In this document: one piece after another, positions 1 through 9,317 of the stretch
How the letters are laid out: each line of letters opens with the position of its first letter
How positions within the stretch are numbered: position 1 is the first letter of the stretch
Assembly (NCBI RefSeq): GCF_000373805.1
Contig: NZ_KB892440.1
Span: forward strand, 1 to 64,000
DNA length: 64,000 bases
Direction of reading: 5' to 3'
Source: Corynebacterium pilosum DSM 20521 = CIP 103422
Lineage (GTDB): Bacteria > Actinomycetota > Actinomycetes > Mycobacteriales > Mycobacteriaceae
Notes under the pieces: generated by a model
The model's input: the letters and a program-made list of their open reading frames with translations, nothing else
Databases searched by the model: none
Told to the model about the DNA's origin: nothing
Program-made: the position numbers and the translations under genes

Positions 1-211
1 CGTGCTGGTAGCCGAGGTGGGCATCCATCTCGGCGTTGAGGCCCCGGTTGATCGAGGCCTGGAGCAGGCCCCGGACGAGATCGTTGGCATCCGTGGTGGA
101 GGTGCCGAGCTCGTCGATCAGCTTCGCCATCTCAGGATTGGCGAGGAGCTTTTCCTCGATCGCTTTGATCTTTGCGGAGTCCTCTGGGTTTCGTCGTGCC
201 ACGGTAGTCAT
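1..211 (-). CDS. IS256 (mutator-type) transposase, N-terminal part
   Basis: Only the first 70 codons are visible. The translation begins MTTVARRNPEDSAKIK and reaches LLQASINRGLNAEMDAHLGY, the typical N-terminal segment of IS256/mutator transposases, just before the conserved GYxxG region. The DDE catalytic residues would lie beyond the window edge. An ATG is at 209-211, with AAGGAG-like bases just upstream on the minus strand. The enzyme would cut and move its own element. Whether the copy is intact cannot be told. Confidence 0.85.
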   Translation of the reverse strand, partial: MTTVARRNPEDSAKIKAIEEKLLANPEMAKLIDELGTSTTDANDLVRGLLQASINRGLNAEMDAHLGYQH

Positions 212-270
212 TCTGGTTCATCTCCTTGGTGTGAGGGGAATCCCTCACACACAAACCATCTGACACCCTC
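1..270 (-). mobile_element. end of an IS256-family insertion sequence, cut by the window edge
   Basis: The stretch holds the 5' part of a transposase reading leftwards, plus the non-coding end of the element. The outer end appears to lie near position 270: read on the minus strand it starts GAGGGTGTCAGATGG, which resembles the terminal repeats of IS256-type elements. Directly beyond it a J-domain reading frame begins in mid-gene, so the element has probably inserted there. A palindrome of two 9-nt arms around a 4-nt centre lies at 229-250, between the terminus and the transposase start. The other end and the 8-bp target duplication expected for this family are outside the window. Confidence 0.75.
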
Positions 271-1225
271 TTGTACGATGCATTAGGGCTCGACCGCTCC
301 CAAAATTCCTTTGATCTCGCAAAGCAGATTGATCAGAAGATCAACTCCGGGGTCGCTACCAATCCAGGTGGACCAGAGGAACTTCGCATCGCGCGGGATA
401 TCTTGGGCAACGATCAGCGTCGCCGCATGTACGATTCCAAGCTCAATGATTCTACCGCGCCAGAAATCAACATTGCTGCTCTGCGTGATCTGGCGAAGCT
501 ACAGGTCGTCGAAAGCAACTCGACAGCGGATGCTGCTCCCACAGTTGCCTCGCCGACAAACAACTTGCAGTTTACGAGCCCTAACTCACCCCAGCAGAAC
601 CAAGGACATTCTTCGGCAGACAAAGCGCGTCAAAATTTCAGCAAAGAGTTGGAGCAGCGCAAAGGACAAATTGTCACCTGTTGTGTCAAAAACGCGCGAC
701 AAATTTCAAGGCTCCTCCGGGAGCATTAACGGTCGACTCCTTCTTATAATCGCGCTGGTTATTGTTCTGATCTTCGTCCTTTTCGCTCTCGTGCCGCGGC
801 TTGGTAACGATGAACGTCAAGTAAAAGCAGTAGCCAATGATTTCCTAGAACTGCGCACCAGCGAAGAAACGGAGTCATGGCTTGCAGACAATGCATTCAG
901 TGATAGGCGTGACATTTTGATGTCCGGCCTCAGCGTCAAGAGCGACTTCGCTGGTATCGATAATACGTTAAAGGTCACCGATCCTCGGGCTGGCGAAGTT
1001 ATCAACCTGGACGGTGTTTTCCACGCTTTCTCGTATGGATCTGAAGAGGATTACGAGACTGCCTACCGCGCCGCAGGCTTCGACCAAATGGCTGTGGTAA
1101 CCGTCAACAACAAGGACGGAGAAGACACCGAACATCGCCTGATGTTTGTATCGGTCGACAACGACTGGAAGCTATTCGACCTAGACGACGTTCCACGCAT
1201 CGACAGGGATGCCCTGAGGTATTAA
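271..1225 (+). pseudogene. J-domain membrane protein gene, broken by IS insertion and a frameshift
   Basis: From 271 the frame reads LYDALGLDRSQ and continues to ILGNDQRRRMYDSKL near codon 60, a DnaJ-like N-terminal fold followed by a Ser/Thr/Gln-rich linker. The frame stops at 729. The next frame carries the rest: a basic segment, one membrane helix (about 745-800) and an outer domain of about 130 residues ending at 1225. One extra A in the AAA at 661-663 explains the shift: removing it gives a continuous ...ELEQRKDKLSP... reading. The true start codon is missing because the IS256 end abuts codon 2 or 3 of the homologous region. The gene runs straight into the pseudokinase gene, so the two were probably co-expressed. 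A sequencing error could mimic the frameshift but not the insertion. Confidence 0.75.
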
Positions 1226-1277
1226 TAAGCACTAGTACTCCCACCTCACACACCATTTGATAAGGAATCATGTTCTC

Positions 1278-2789
1278 ATGGACACGACGGCCCTAGCCCA
1301 GCAGCTCAACGATCAGTACGGCCTCAGCCAGCTTAAAGAGATCGGCACCACCGAGATTTCTACTCTCCTGCGTGCAACAAACACCTGGGGCACCACGGTC
1401 CGCGAAGTCGAAGTCTTCCGCAAAGAAGTGCCCGAACCTGACCGCGATAGTGTCCCTCAGCTTGAGGCGGCACTTCAGTCAAGTGCTCACCCAGGGTCAG
1501 TCACAGTTACAGGATGTGGCTTGACCCCCGGCAGCCAACTATTCGTTCTCAGAGACCAAGTTACTGGCCGCAGTTTAGAGTCGCTTATCGAAGGGCGTGC
1601 GGCATGGGGCAATCACTTCACCACAGAGGAAGCTACCAAACTTCTTCAGCAGATCGCGAGCGCTATTGACCAGTTCAATAAGGCCAACCATTCGTCGTTC
1701 TTGCTTCGAAGCATCAATACGGAACGGATACTCATTCAGGACGGGTCTAACCCGGCGATTTTAACGTTGGTTGGTCCTTCTATTGGCGCTGGCACCGCTT
1801 CACCAGACGATAACCGTCGCGCTTTCGCAGATGTCATAGCCAAGATGACTGGAACAGCCATCGACGAGGATATCTTTGCCGATGCTGCTAGCTGTACGGA
1901 GTACTTGGAGGCTCTGACGCGCCCAGCTTCCCGAGAGCCAGAATCAACCGCCCCATCCAAGGACTCCAATGCTGCCGGATTCAGCGTTGTGGGGCCTTCA
2001 GAAGCTGACACTATCGATTACGCACAACACCATGAGAACTCGAACCCTGAGGAAGATACTGTAGTCACTGACGTTGCGAGCACTAAAGAGCACGCTGACA
2101 ATGGGGAAAACGTGCATCACGCCGACAGTCGGAACACTTCAAATGACTCGGATGACTCCCCGGCCAGAGTGGATGATGCTCGCCCCGTCCAGCACTACCC
2201 CAGCACTGACCCGTCAATGCGTGCCGTAGAGCAGGATGGCACATATGCCTACTCCCAACAGGACTACCAAGGGCCCCCACCGGGTTACCAGGGCTATGAA
2301 GAACCCGAGAAGAAGCGCAAGGTATGGCCTTGGGTGCTTGCGCTGGTGCTCATCCTAGCTCTGATCGCCGGTGGTGTCGCCGTCTGGTACTTCTTCTTCA
2401 ATAAGGAGCCATGGTCCGACACCGACCAGCAGACCGTCGACGCCTTCCCAGGCATCGTCTCCGAGAACCAAGGCGGTTCTGGCTGGCAAGACCTGACCTG
2501 CACGTCCATGGAAGCAGAAGCTTGCCAGGACTCTGAGATTCGCTGCGCTGACGAAGCACTCGGTGTGACCATCACGCGCTTCCCATCCGAGGAGGACCGC
2601 GAAGACGCGCTGCCCAACGGCGATGCCGTTACCTTGGGCGCTGACCAGTGCGAAGTCACTTCCTACGAGATCGAAAGTCAGGAACCACCTGCCTTCATCA
2701 TGGCGCCAGAGGGCGATAACAGCTCCTACCTGATCACCATCAACGGTGCAGACGCCGAGCAGAAACGCCTGTCAATGCCGATCTGCTAA
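1278..2789 (+). CDS. membrane-anchored pseudokinase with a cysteine-rich outer domain
   Basis: 503 residues from an ATG preceded by AAGGA at 1262-1266; a TTG at 1257 is in frame but sits before this site. Residues 1-220 align by eye with a Ser/Thr kinase fold. The catalytic loop reads LRSINTERILI where active kinases have HRDIKPENILL, so the catalytic Asp, Lys and Asn are gone. The DFG position reads LVG. An acidic, disordered linker follows (about 225-340), then one membrane helix (349-373) and an outer domain of about 120 residues with five Cys. That domain starts GGSGW and ends RLSMPIC, as does the outer domain of the kinase at 9314-10669. Probably a binding or scaffold partner of a kinase or of the broken J-domain protein upstream. 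Its ligand is unknown. Confidence 0.7.
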   Translation: MDTTALAQQLNDQYGLSQLKEIGTTEISTLLRATNTWGTTVREVEVFRKEVPEPDRDSVPQLEAALQSSAHPGSVTVTGCGLTPGSQLFVLRDQVTGRSLESLIEGRAAWGNHFTTEEATKLLQQIASAIDQFNKANHSSFLLRSINTERILIQDGSNPAILTLVGPSIGAGTASPDDNRRAFADVIAKMTGTAIDEDIFADAASCTEYLEALTRPASREPESTAPSKDSNAAGFSVVGPSEADTIDYAQHHENSNPEEDTVVTDVASTKEHADNGENVHHADSRNTSNDSDDSPARVDDARPVQHYPSTDPSMRAVEQDGTYAYSQQDYQGPPPGYQGYEEPEKKRKVWPWVLALVLILALIAGGVAVWYFFFNKEPWSDTDQQTVDAFPGIVSENQGGSGWQDLTCTSMEAEACQDSEIRCADEALGVTITRFPSEEDREDALPNGDAVTLGADQCEVTSYEIESQEPPAFIMAPEGDNSSYLITINGADAEQKRLSMPIC

Positions 2790-2812
2790 ACGCATCAGCC
2801 CAACCACCGGGC

Positions 2813-2849
2813 GCGCCCCACACAGCACGGTTGTGTGGGGCGCGTTTTT
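2813..2849 (+). terminator. rho-independent terminator after the pseudokinase gene
   Basis: A perfect 12-bp stem (2813-2824 with 2832-2843) around a 7-nt loop, followed by five T at 2845-2849, 23 bases after the stop codon. Confidence 0.9.
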
Positions 2850-2866
2850 CGTCGTAAAGCAACCCG

Positions 2867-2948
2867 TCACCCTAAGGGTGATCCCTGACCCCGTTAAAGG
2901 GGAACTGCAGCTCAAGCGTTGATTTCGCCGATCTTTAAGGCTTATCTT
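2867..2948 (+). promoter_or_regulatory. candidate operator and promoter of the macAB-like operon
   Basis: The palindrome TCACCCTAAGGGTGA (2867-2881, 7-bp arms) lies 134 bases before the first gene. A possible promoter follows: TTGATT at 2919-2924, an 18-nt spacer, TATCTT at 2943-2948. An AACTT-GCTT-AAGTT dyad overlaps the likely start of transcription at 2950-2963. Arrangement and symmetry suggest control by a DNA-binding regulator; which one cannot be read from the sequence. Confidence 0.4.
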
Positions 2949-3014
2949 TAACTTGCTTAAGTTGAAAAGGCGGCTCAATAAGAGGTCGCTCCGACGAAGA
3001 AAGAGGCCACATCC

Positions 3015-4226
3015 ATGTTGGCGAAATTGCGTAATCTACCCCTCTGGGTGTGGCTGACGGGCGCGGCAGCCGTCATCGTGGCCATCGCCCTCATTAGCGT
3101 GTTCGCGCTAACGCAGGCGGGCCCAAGCAACCACGTCGATTCCAGCGATGTCTATGCAGTGGAAAGGCGCGATATCACGAATTCCGTGGTCGCCTCAGGC
3201 ACGGTCGACTCCGACAACACCGCGGAAGTCTACACGCGCCTTACGGCCCCGGCGTCCCAGGTCGCGGTGAAGGTCGGCGACCGCGTCCAGAAAGACCAGG
3301 TACTGCTGCGCCTCGACGGCACCGAGATCACCCGCCAAATCGCCGTCGAGCAGGCCACCAAAAACTCCACGCAGGCCAGCAACGAAGAAGCCCTGCGCGC
3401 CGCTCAGCAGGCGTATAACCAGGCCTACAACGCCTACAACCAAGCGGTCTCTGAAGGCGGCGCAGAAGCCGTCGACCGCAGCGCACTCACCGAAGCCGAA
3501 TCCGCCCTCGCCGCGGCACAAAGCGCGTACAACAACGGCACGTTGGCCTCCGACGCGACGATCGGCCACTTGGAAAATGACCAAGCCAGCACCACCATCA
3601 TCTCCCCGATGCCGGGCGTGGTCGCCCAAGTCAACGCTCAGGTCGGCCAGCCCGCCGGCGGAGTACTGGTCAAGGTCGCCGACGACCAGCAGCTCATCAT
3701 CAACGGCACGGTCGACGAAAAACAGCTCAGCCGCATTACCCCTGGACAGAAGGTGGAATTCACCACGGGCGCCACCGGTGAAAGGAAGTTCACCGGCCGC
3801 GTCGATTCGGTCTCTAAGATCGCGCAGACTCCCTCGCCAGAGGAGATGGCCGCCGAGATGAAACCGAACGAGAAGAAATTCCCCGTCAAGATCATCGTCG
3901 ACGGCGAAAAGGAGGACCTCGCCATCGGGGCCAGCGCCAAAGCGCACATCATCAGCGAGCAGGTCAAGCAGGTCTTGGCCGTGCCGCGGGAGGCAGTGCT
4001 TGTCGACGAGGACGGCACCACCAGCGTTCTCGTCGTGGTGGAACGCGACGGCCTTACCTTCGTCGAAAAGCGCGAGGTCACCACGGGTATACAGGATGAT
4101 TTTTACGTAGAGATCACGGGCGAGGCACTTGCCGACGAAGGCATCAAGGTTCTGAACCAGGCGACAAAGTACCGCGATTTCGCAGACCAAGAAGTCCTGC
4201 TCATGGCTACGGAAGAAGAGAAATAA
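3015..4226 (+). CDS. MacA/HlyD-type efflux adaptor
   Basis: 403 residues, with one N-terminal membrane helix (about 12-34) and no lipobox, so the protein is anchored and faces outward. A lipoyl-like half-motif (VKVGDRVQKDQVLLRLDG) comes first, then a helical hairpin rich in Ala, Gln and Asn (about 110-175), the second half-motif (TTIISPMPGVVAQV) and beta-barrel domains. This is the order of MacA/HlyD adaptors. AAAGAGG precedes the ATG. The stop overlaps the next start (TAATG), and the two downstream genes encode the ATPase and permease, so it should couple an ABC pump to export of a drug, peptide or lipid. The substrate is unknown. Confidence 0.85.
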   Translation: MLAKLRNLPLWVWLTGAAAVIVAIALISVFALTQAGPSNHVDSSDVYAVERRDITNSVVASGTVDSDNTAEVYTRLTAPASQVAVKVGDRVQKDQVLLRLDGTEITRQIAVEQATKNSTQASNEEALRAAQQAYNQAYNAYNQAVSEGGAEAVDRSALTEAESALAAAQSAYNNGTLASDATIGHLENDQASTTIISPMPGVVAQVNAQVGQPAGGVLVKVADDQQLIINGTVDEKQLSRITPGQKVEFTTGATGERKFTGRVDSVSKIAQTPSPEEMAAEMKPNEKKFPVKIIVDGEKEDLAIGASAKAHIISEQVKQVLAVPREAVLVDEDGTTSVLVVVERDGLTFVEKREVTTGIQDDFYVEITGEALADEGIKVLNQATKYRDFADQEVLLMATEEEK

Positions 4227-4936
4227 TGTCGGTCGTCGATATGCGTGCCATCACCAAAACCTTCGGGCAGGGTACTGACAATGAGCTGACTGTCCTCAAG
4301 GGAATCGATGTGCAGGTCTCCCCCGGCGAGTTCGTCTCGATCGTCGGTACGTCCGGCTCCGGCAAATCCACGCTGATGAATATCATCGGCTTGCTCGACC
4401 GGCCCACCACCGGCACCTACCAGTTGGGTGGCCGAGATGTGCTGGAGGCGTCCGACAACGAACTGGCGTTGATCCGTTCCTTGGAGATCGGTTTCGTGTT
4501 CCAGAACTTCAACCTCATTCCGCGGATTTCGGCGCTGAAGAACGTGGAGGTCCCCATGCTCTATGCCGGCGTGTCGAAGCGGGAGCGCAGCCATCGCGCC
4601 GAAGAATTATTGGCCGCGGTGGGCATGGGCGAAAGGATGGATCACGATCCTAGTCAGCTGTCTGGTGGACAGAAGCAGCGCGTGGCCATCGCGCGCGCCA
4701 TGGCGAATAACCCCAGCTTGATCTTGGCTGATGAGCCAACAGGTGCCCTCGACACCGCGACCGGCGAGATGGTGATGGACATTTTCACCCGGCTTAACGC
4801 TGCCGGAACAACCATCGTGTTAATCACCCACAACCCGGAGATCGCCGCGGCCACCGACCGCGTGCTCACCATGCGCGACGGCCTCTTCATCTCTGGCAGC
4901 GAGCCGGTCACCGCGCCGATTGTGAAGGCGGAATAA
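4226..4936 (+). CDS. MacB/LolD-type ABC transporter ATPase
   Basis: 236 residues with Walker [10 protein letters not shown]-loop [11 protein letters not shown], signature LSGGQKQR, Walker B LILADEP and the H-loop His in ITHNPEI. The extended loop after the Q-loop and the overall sequence fit the MacB/LolD/FtsE branch, which drives mechanotransmission rather than classical import. It overlaps the adaptor gene by one base and is followed after 2 bases by the permease. Confidence 0.92.
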   Translation: MSVVDMRAITKTFGQGTDNELTVLKGIDVQVSPGEFVSIVGTSGSGKSTLMNIIGLLDRPTTGTYQLGGRDVLEASDNELALIRSLEIGFVFQNFNLIPRISALKNVEVPMLYAGVSKRERSHRAEELLAAVGMGERMDHDPSQLSGGQKQRVAIARAMANNPSLILADEPTGALDTATGEMVMDIFTRLNAAGTTIVLITHNPEIAAATDRVLTMRDGLFISGSEPVTAPIVKAE

Positions 4937-4938
4937 TC

Positions 4939-6258
4939 ATGAACTTTTGGGAATCAACACAGCTGGCCTTGACCAGCCTGCGCGCCAACAAGTTGCGCTC
5001 CCTGCTCACGCTGCTGGGCGTGATCATCGGGATCGCCTCCGTCATCGCGATCATGACCATCGGTTCATCGCTGAAGGCCCAGACGATGGAGGGGCTCGAG
5101 TCCTTCGGCGCGGGCGACGTCCAGGTGACGGTCACGGAGAGAACAGCGCGTGACGACGAAACCTCCGACGACTCAGCAGGCTCCGACAGCGGCGAGTGGG
5201 TCGAGCCCATCAGAGCCGCGGACCACCCGGAGGAACTGATCACGGAGGAGATGCTCGGCCGCATCTCCCAGCAGCTCGGCCCGTCCTTGGTGGGCTACTC
5301 CGTATCGTCGGGAAGCATCCCGAAAGCGGAGGTGCTTTACGACGGCTTCACCGGCACTCTCGCCGACGCCACAACGTCGGCCTCCGTGCAGGGTATCAAC
5401 GAGAACTTTCTGTCTTTTAACAGCACGGATCTGGCGGCCGGTCGTGGTATCAGCGCAGAAGATGTGACGCAGTCCCGGCCCGTCGCGGTGATTTCGGAGA
5501 AGGCTGTCCAGGCCATGTTCCAGGGCGATGCGTCGGCAGCCCTTGGCAAAGATATTCGGGTGCGCGATGCCACGTCCGAGGCCACGGTGACCGTCATCGG
5601 GGTGGCGAAATCTCAGGTGGGTTCCGGGTTGGTCGGGTTCAACGACGGAGAAGCGCGCGTGTACCTTCCTTACCCGGCGCTCAATGCCATGGTCGATGGC
5701 CCGGAAGGCTTCGCGAACGTGTCATTCCGTCCCGCGGATAAAGACTCACTGCAGGACATGCGCCAGCGGCTGGTCGATTTCTTCACCGCTGCCTACGCCG
5801 ATAGCACGGTGGCAACAGCCAAGGTGTCTGACTTTTCTCAGGGCATCGAAGAGATCAACACTGTGATCTCGTCGATTTCGCTAGCGGTGTCTGCCATCGC
5901 CGCGATTTCTCTGCTGGTCGGTGGCATCGGCGTGATGAACATTATGTTGGTGTCGGTGACGGAGCGCACGAGGGAGATCGGGATCCGCAAGGCACTCGGC
6001 GCCACGAACGCGGCGATTAAGACGCAGTTCATCACCGAAGCGATGGTGGTGTGCCTGCTCGGCGGAATTCTTGGAATTCTGCTTGGCGGCGGGCTCGGTT
6101 TCGCGGCCAGCTCCGCGTTCGGCGCCCCGGGGCTTCCACCGCTGTGGGCCGTGCTGGTTGCTTCGCTGTTCTCGCTGGGGATTGGCCTGTTCTTCGGCTA
6201 CTACCCCGCCGCGAAGGCAGCGAAGCTCCACCCGATCGACGCGCTGCGCTACGAATAG
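4939..6258 (+). CDS. MacB-type ABC transporter permease
   Basis: 439 residues. An N-terminal membrane helix (about 20-42, [18 protein letters not shown]) precedes a large outer MacB core domain (about 45-300). Three further helices form the FtsX-like C-terminal domain, with the family signature [18 protein letters not shown]. This four-helix layout is typical of MacB/LolC. With the ATPase and adaptor it forms a complete tripartite-like pump, here without an outer-membrane channel gene nearby. It runs convergently towards lysS with 26 bases between; no clear terminator was seen. Confidence 0.9.
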   Translation: MNFWESTQLALTSLRANKLRSLLTLLGVIIGIASVIAIMTIGSSLKAQTMEGLESFGAGDVQVTVTERTARDDETSDDSAGSDSGEWVEPIRAADHPEELITEEMLGRISQQLGPSLVGYSVSSGSIPKAEVLYDGFTGTLADATTSASVQGINENFLSFNSTDLAAGRGISAEDVTQSRPVAVISEKAVQAMFQGDASAALGKDIRVRDATSEATVTVIGVAKSQVGSGLVGFNDGEARVYLPYPALNAMVDGPEGFANVSFRPADKDSLQDMRQRLVDFFTAAYADSTVATAKVSDFSQGIEEINTVISSISLAVSAIAAISLLVGGIGVMNIMLVSVTERTREIGIRKALGATNAAIKTQFITEAMVVCLLGGILGILLGGGLGFAASSAFGAPGLPPLWAVLVASLFSLGIGLFFGYYPAAKAAKLHPIDALRYE

Positions 6259-6284
6259 GCAGTACCGCGTCTCGAACCTCGGGG

Positions 6285-7826
6285 CTACTTCTCGGGCTTG
6301 ACCATCGGGAATAGCACGGTCTCGCGGATGCCCAGCCCGGTCAGGGCCATCAGCAGGCGGTCGATGCCCATGCCGCAACCGGCGGTCGGTGGCATCGCCT
6401 GCTCCATGGCCTGCAGGAAGTCCTCATCAAGCACCATGGCCTCGTCATCACCGTCGGCGGCAAGGCGCGCCTGGTCGACGAAACGCTCACGCTGCACAAC
6501 CGGGTCAACCAGCTCGGAGTAGCCGGTGGCCAGCTCAAAACCGCGCACGTACAGGTCCCACTTCTCAGTAACGCCTGGCTTCTCGCGGTGCTGGCGGGTC
6601 AGCGGAGAAGTCTCAACCGGGAAGTCCTTCACGAACACCGGCCCGTAGAGCTGGTCTTCGCACAGCAGCTCCCATAGCTCTTCGACGAGTTTGCCGTGGC
6701 CCCAGCCCTGGCCCTTCGGCACATCCAGGCCCACGGCCTCCGCGATGGCCAGCAGCTCGTCGACGGTGCTTTCGACGGTCACCTCTGGCTGGCCCGGGTG
6801 CTTGCGCTGCAGCGCCTCATTCAGCGACGGGTACATTTCGAAGACCTTCCACTCCCCGCCCAGGTCATACTCGGTGCCGTCGGAAAGCGTGACGGTGGTG
6901 GAGCCGAAGACTTCCTGCGCCACGAACTGGACCAATTCACGCATGGTGCGCGCGCCGTCCTCGTAGGTGCCCCACGCCTGGTAGGTCTCCAGCATGGTGA
7001 ACTCTGGCGAGTGCGAAGAGTCCACGCCCTCGTTGCGGAAGTTGCGGTTGACTTCGAAGACGCGCTCGAGGCCACCAACGACGGCTCTCTTCAAAAACAG
7101 CTCCGGCGCGATGCGCAGGTACAGGTCAATGTCCAGGGAGTTGGAGTGCGTAATAAATGGACGTGCCGCCGCACCGCCGTGCAGGGTCTGCAGCATCGGG
7201 GTTTCAATCTCCACGAAGTCCTGGCCGGTGAGGTACTTCCGCAGTGCCGCCAGCACCTTGATGCGGGTCATGGCGTTGGTGCGGGCATCCTCACGCATGA
7301 TCAGGTCGGTATAACGGTGGCGGATGCGTTGCTCTTCGTTCATATCCGCAAAAGCCACAGGTAGCGGGCGCAGCGCCTTCGAGGCCATGTGCCACGATTG
7401 CGCCTGGACCGACAGCTCGCCTCGTCGTGAAGCGATCACGCGCCCGCGGACCGACACGATATCGCCAAGGTCGGTCAACGCCTTCCAGTCAGCCAGGGCG
7501 TCCTCGCCGACTTCCGCCAGCGACAGCATGACCTGCAGCTGCGTCCCGTTACCCTCTTGGAGGGTGGCGAAGCACAGCTTGCCCGTGTTGCGCTGGAACA
7601 TGATGCGGCCAGCGATCGCAACCACGTCGTCAGTCTCCTGGCCGGCCTCCAGCTTGTGCTGGCCGTCGCCCTGGCCCTCGTCCACGATCTGGTACTTCTC
7701 GCGGATCTCGGACAGGGAGTGGGTGCGGTCGACGAACACCGGGTACGGGTCATGGCCGGCGTCGATCAGCGCATCGCGCTTGTCTCGACGAATCTTCTGC
7801 TGCTCTGAAAGGTCCTGGTTAGTCAC
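6285..7826 (-). CDS. lysS: lysyl-tRNA synthetase, class II
   Basis: 513 residues, the usual length. An N-terminal OB-fold anticodon-binding domain (about 55-165) is followed by the class II core: motif 2 around [18 protein letters not shown] and motif 3 [15 protein letters not shown] near the C-terminus. It charges tRNA-Lys. The start is a GTG at 7824-7826 with no ribosome-binding site. A TACCCT (minus strand, 7835-7840) lies 8 bases before it, which fits a leaderless mRNA. Confidence 0.96.
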   Translation of the reverse strand: MTNQDLSEQQKIRRDKRDALIDAGHDPYPVFVDRTHSLSEIREKYQIVDEGQGDGQHKLEAGQETDDVVAIAGRIMFQRNTGKLCFATLQEGNGTQLQVMLSLAEVGEDALADWKALTDLGDIVSVRGRVIASRRGELSVQAQSWHMASKALRPLPVAFADMNEEQRIRHRYTDLIMREDARTNAMTRIKVLAALRKYLTGQDFVEIETPMLQTLHGGAAARPFITHSNSLDIDLYLRIAPELFLKRAVVGGLERVFEVNRNFRNEGVDSSHSPEFTMLETYQAWGTYEDGARTMRELVQFVAQEVFGSTTVTLSDGTEYDLGGEWKVFEMYPSLNEALQRKHPGQPEVTVESTVDELLAIAEAVGLDVPKGQGWGHGKLVEELWELLCEDQLYGPVFVKDFPVETSPLTRQHREKPGVTEKWDLYVRGFELATGYSELVDPVVQRERFVDQARLAADGDDEAMVLDEDFLQAMEQAMPPTAGCGMGIDRLLMALTGLGIRETVLFPMVKPEK

Positions 7827-7885
7827 AACACAACAGGGTAGCCGATCAATCGGCCCGGTAGTGCCCCAACCCGCTTTATGCGGCT

Positions 7886-8545
7886 CTACCAGTACTCAGG
7901 CAGGTCCCACACGGGCGTATCCACCAGCGTGCCGGAGATGGAAATTTTCCCGTCGGGCGCCGTTATCTTAAAGGAGTCGTGGCCGGAGGTGCACTGGAGG
8001 GTGCCGTCGTCCGGGTACCAGCACTTTGCGTTGCCCACCGAGATTGACTGGCCTGGGTTTAGTTTGCCTTGGGAGGGGCCGACGCCCTCGAAGATGGTCC
8101 AGTGCATGCCGTCGCGCCCGATATAGATGGCGTCTGCTTGACGCGGCGGCAACGGGCGGGCGGTGACCATCGGCGCATCGGTGGGGGTGCCGCCCTGGCA
8201 GGTCGCGCCGTGGGGGCTGATGGCGCAGTCGCCCTGCACGCCGTCGATGTTGTAGGTGAAAATGCTCATTCCGGCGCGTTCGTAGTCCGCCGGGTTGACC
8301 TGGGTGTGGGAGCCACTGCGTGTCGTTGTTTCGCTTGTCGACGAGGATTCGGACGAGGAAGGCTCTGTCGTTTCTGATTCGTCTGTTTCTTCTGCTTCCG
8401 TCGTCTCCTCCACCGTGGTGAACGCGGCAGAGGTGAGTGCTTGGCCGCCACCACTGCTGCTGCCACCGCCGCCGACATCACACCCTGTCAATAGGGCCGT
8501 GGCGGCGAGGAGAGGGAGGATTCGGCTGAATGTAGACGATCGCAT
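7886..8545 (-). CDS. secreted lipoprotein of unknown function
   Basis: 219 residues from the ATG at 8543-8545; longer upstream readings are not signal-like. It has a lipoprotein signal with lipobox LLTGC at about residue 20, then a Gly/Ser stretch and a Thr/Glu/Ser-rich linker, typical of wall-spanning tethers. The folded part (about 85-219) has four Cys (GDCAI, ATCQG, AKCWY, LQCTS), probably two disulfides, and ends with a beta-rich segment. I do not recognise the domain. It diverges from the FHA/kinase pair, so a link to that signalling unit is possible. Confidence 0.75.
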   Translation of the reverse strand: MRSSTFSRILPLLAATALLTGCDVGGGGSSSGGGQALTSAAFTTVEETTEAEETDESETTEPSSSESSSTSETTTRSGSHTQVNPADYERAGMSIFTYNIDGVQGDCAISPHGATCQGGTPTDAPMVTARPLPPRQADAIYIGRDGMHWTIFEGVGPSQGKLNPGQSISVGNAKCWYPDDGTLQCTSGHDSFKITAPDGKISISGTLVDTPVWDLPEYW

Positions 8546-8636
8546 GCTGCCTGTACTAGTTGAACCGCTTAAGAAGTTGAGGAAACTGTGACGGCACCGT
8601 GACGGCTCGGTGTATTCAAAGGAAGGTGTACGGACT

Positions 8637-9317
8637 GTGCTTCGCCCTGGGCAACTGTATATCGATGATCTTGCGGGGTCCACGATTCTCCTGACCCCTG
8701 GCACATCGGTGGTGGTGGGGCGCAAAGGAAATTTCAAAATTTGCACGGATGACATGGCCATGCATCGGAAATTTTTGCAGTTTTGGGATGTCAATGGTGC
8801 GTGGCAGGTGCACAATATGGGGTCGCGCCTGGTCGCCACGTTCGCTGCCACAGGCAACTCTGAGTACTACACACCTCTACGTCTGTCGCCGGGGCAGTCC
8901 TTGCCGGTGCCTTTGGGCTATTCGACGATCACCTTTGAGACTCCAATGATGGCCTATGAAATGGAAATCACTAATGCGCGCACGGCCCGTCCGCCGCGAC
9001 AAGAGCACCCCGGCTTCGTTGGCCTGACGGAACACCATTTCGAACCGACCGAGGAGCAGTTCGTGCTGCTGCGCGCTTTGGCGCTGCCGGTGCTTCAGAA
9101 TCCGACGGAGCCCGCCCACCAGGTGGTCCCCGGCATTAACCAGTTGGCCGAGGAGCTGGGGTGGAGCGAGAAGAAGACGAACCGCAAGATGGCCAACATC
9201 GTTGATGCTTTGGCCCAGGCCGGGGTGCCCGAGTTTCAGCCTGGTCCAACGCGGGTGAACTGGCGTATCCCGTTGGCGCGCTACGCGGCTGAGGTCTGGG
9301 GACACACGCTGCGATGA
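8637..9317 (+). CDS. FHA-like protein with a C-terminal winged-helix segment
   Basis: 226 residues from the GTG at 8637, chosen because AAAGGAAGG lies 10 bases before it; an earlier in-frame GTG at 8610 has no such site. The N-terminal half looks like an FHA domain: VVVGR, then a MHRKF strand and WQVHNMGS carrying the conserved Asn, although the usual phospho-binding Ser is not evident. FHA domains bind phosphothreonine. The C-terminal part (about 150-215: INQLAEELGWSEKKTNRK) resembles a winged helix. The stop overlaps the start of the Ser/Thr kinase gene (ATGA), so this is likely the kinase's substrate or adaptor, perhaps a phosphorylation-controlled regulator. Confidence 0.7.
   Translation: MLRPGQLYIDDLAGSTILLTPGTSVVVGRKGNFKICTDDMAMHRKFLQFWDVNGAWQVHNMGSRLVATFAATGNSEYYTPLRLSPGQSLPVPLGYSTITFETPMMAYEMEITNARTARPPRQEHPGFVGLTEHHFEPTEEQFVLLRALALPVLQNPTEPAHQVVPGINQLAEELGWSEKKTNRKMANIVDALAQAGVPEFQPGPTRVNWRIPLARYAAEVWGHTLR

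Noticed and set aside
3195..4190. 331-codon minus-strand frame opposite the adaptor gene
   Set aside because: Shadow of the MacA-like gene; no ribosome-binding site or recognisable domain.
8546..8857. N-terminal extension of the lipoprotein gene
   Set aside because: It would bury the signal peptide behind about 100 residues and overlap the divergent FHA-like gene.
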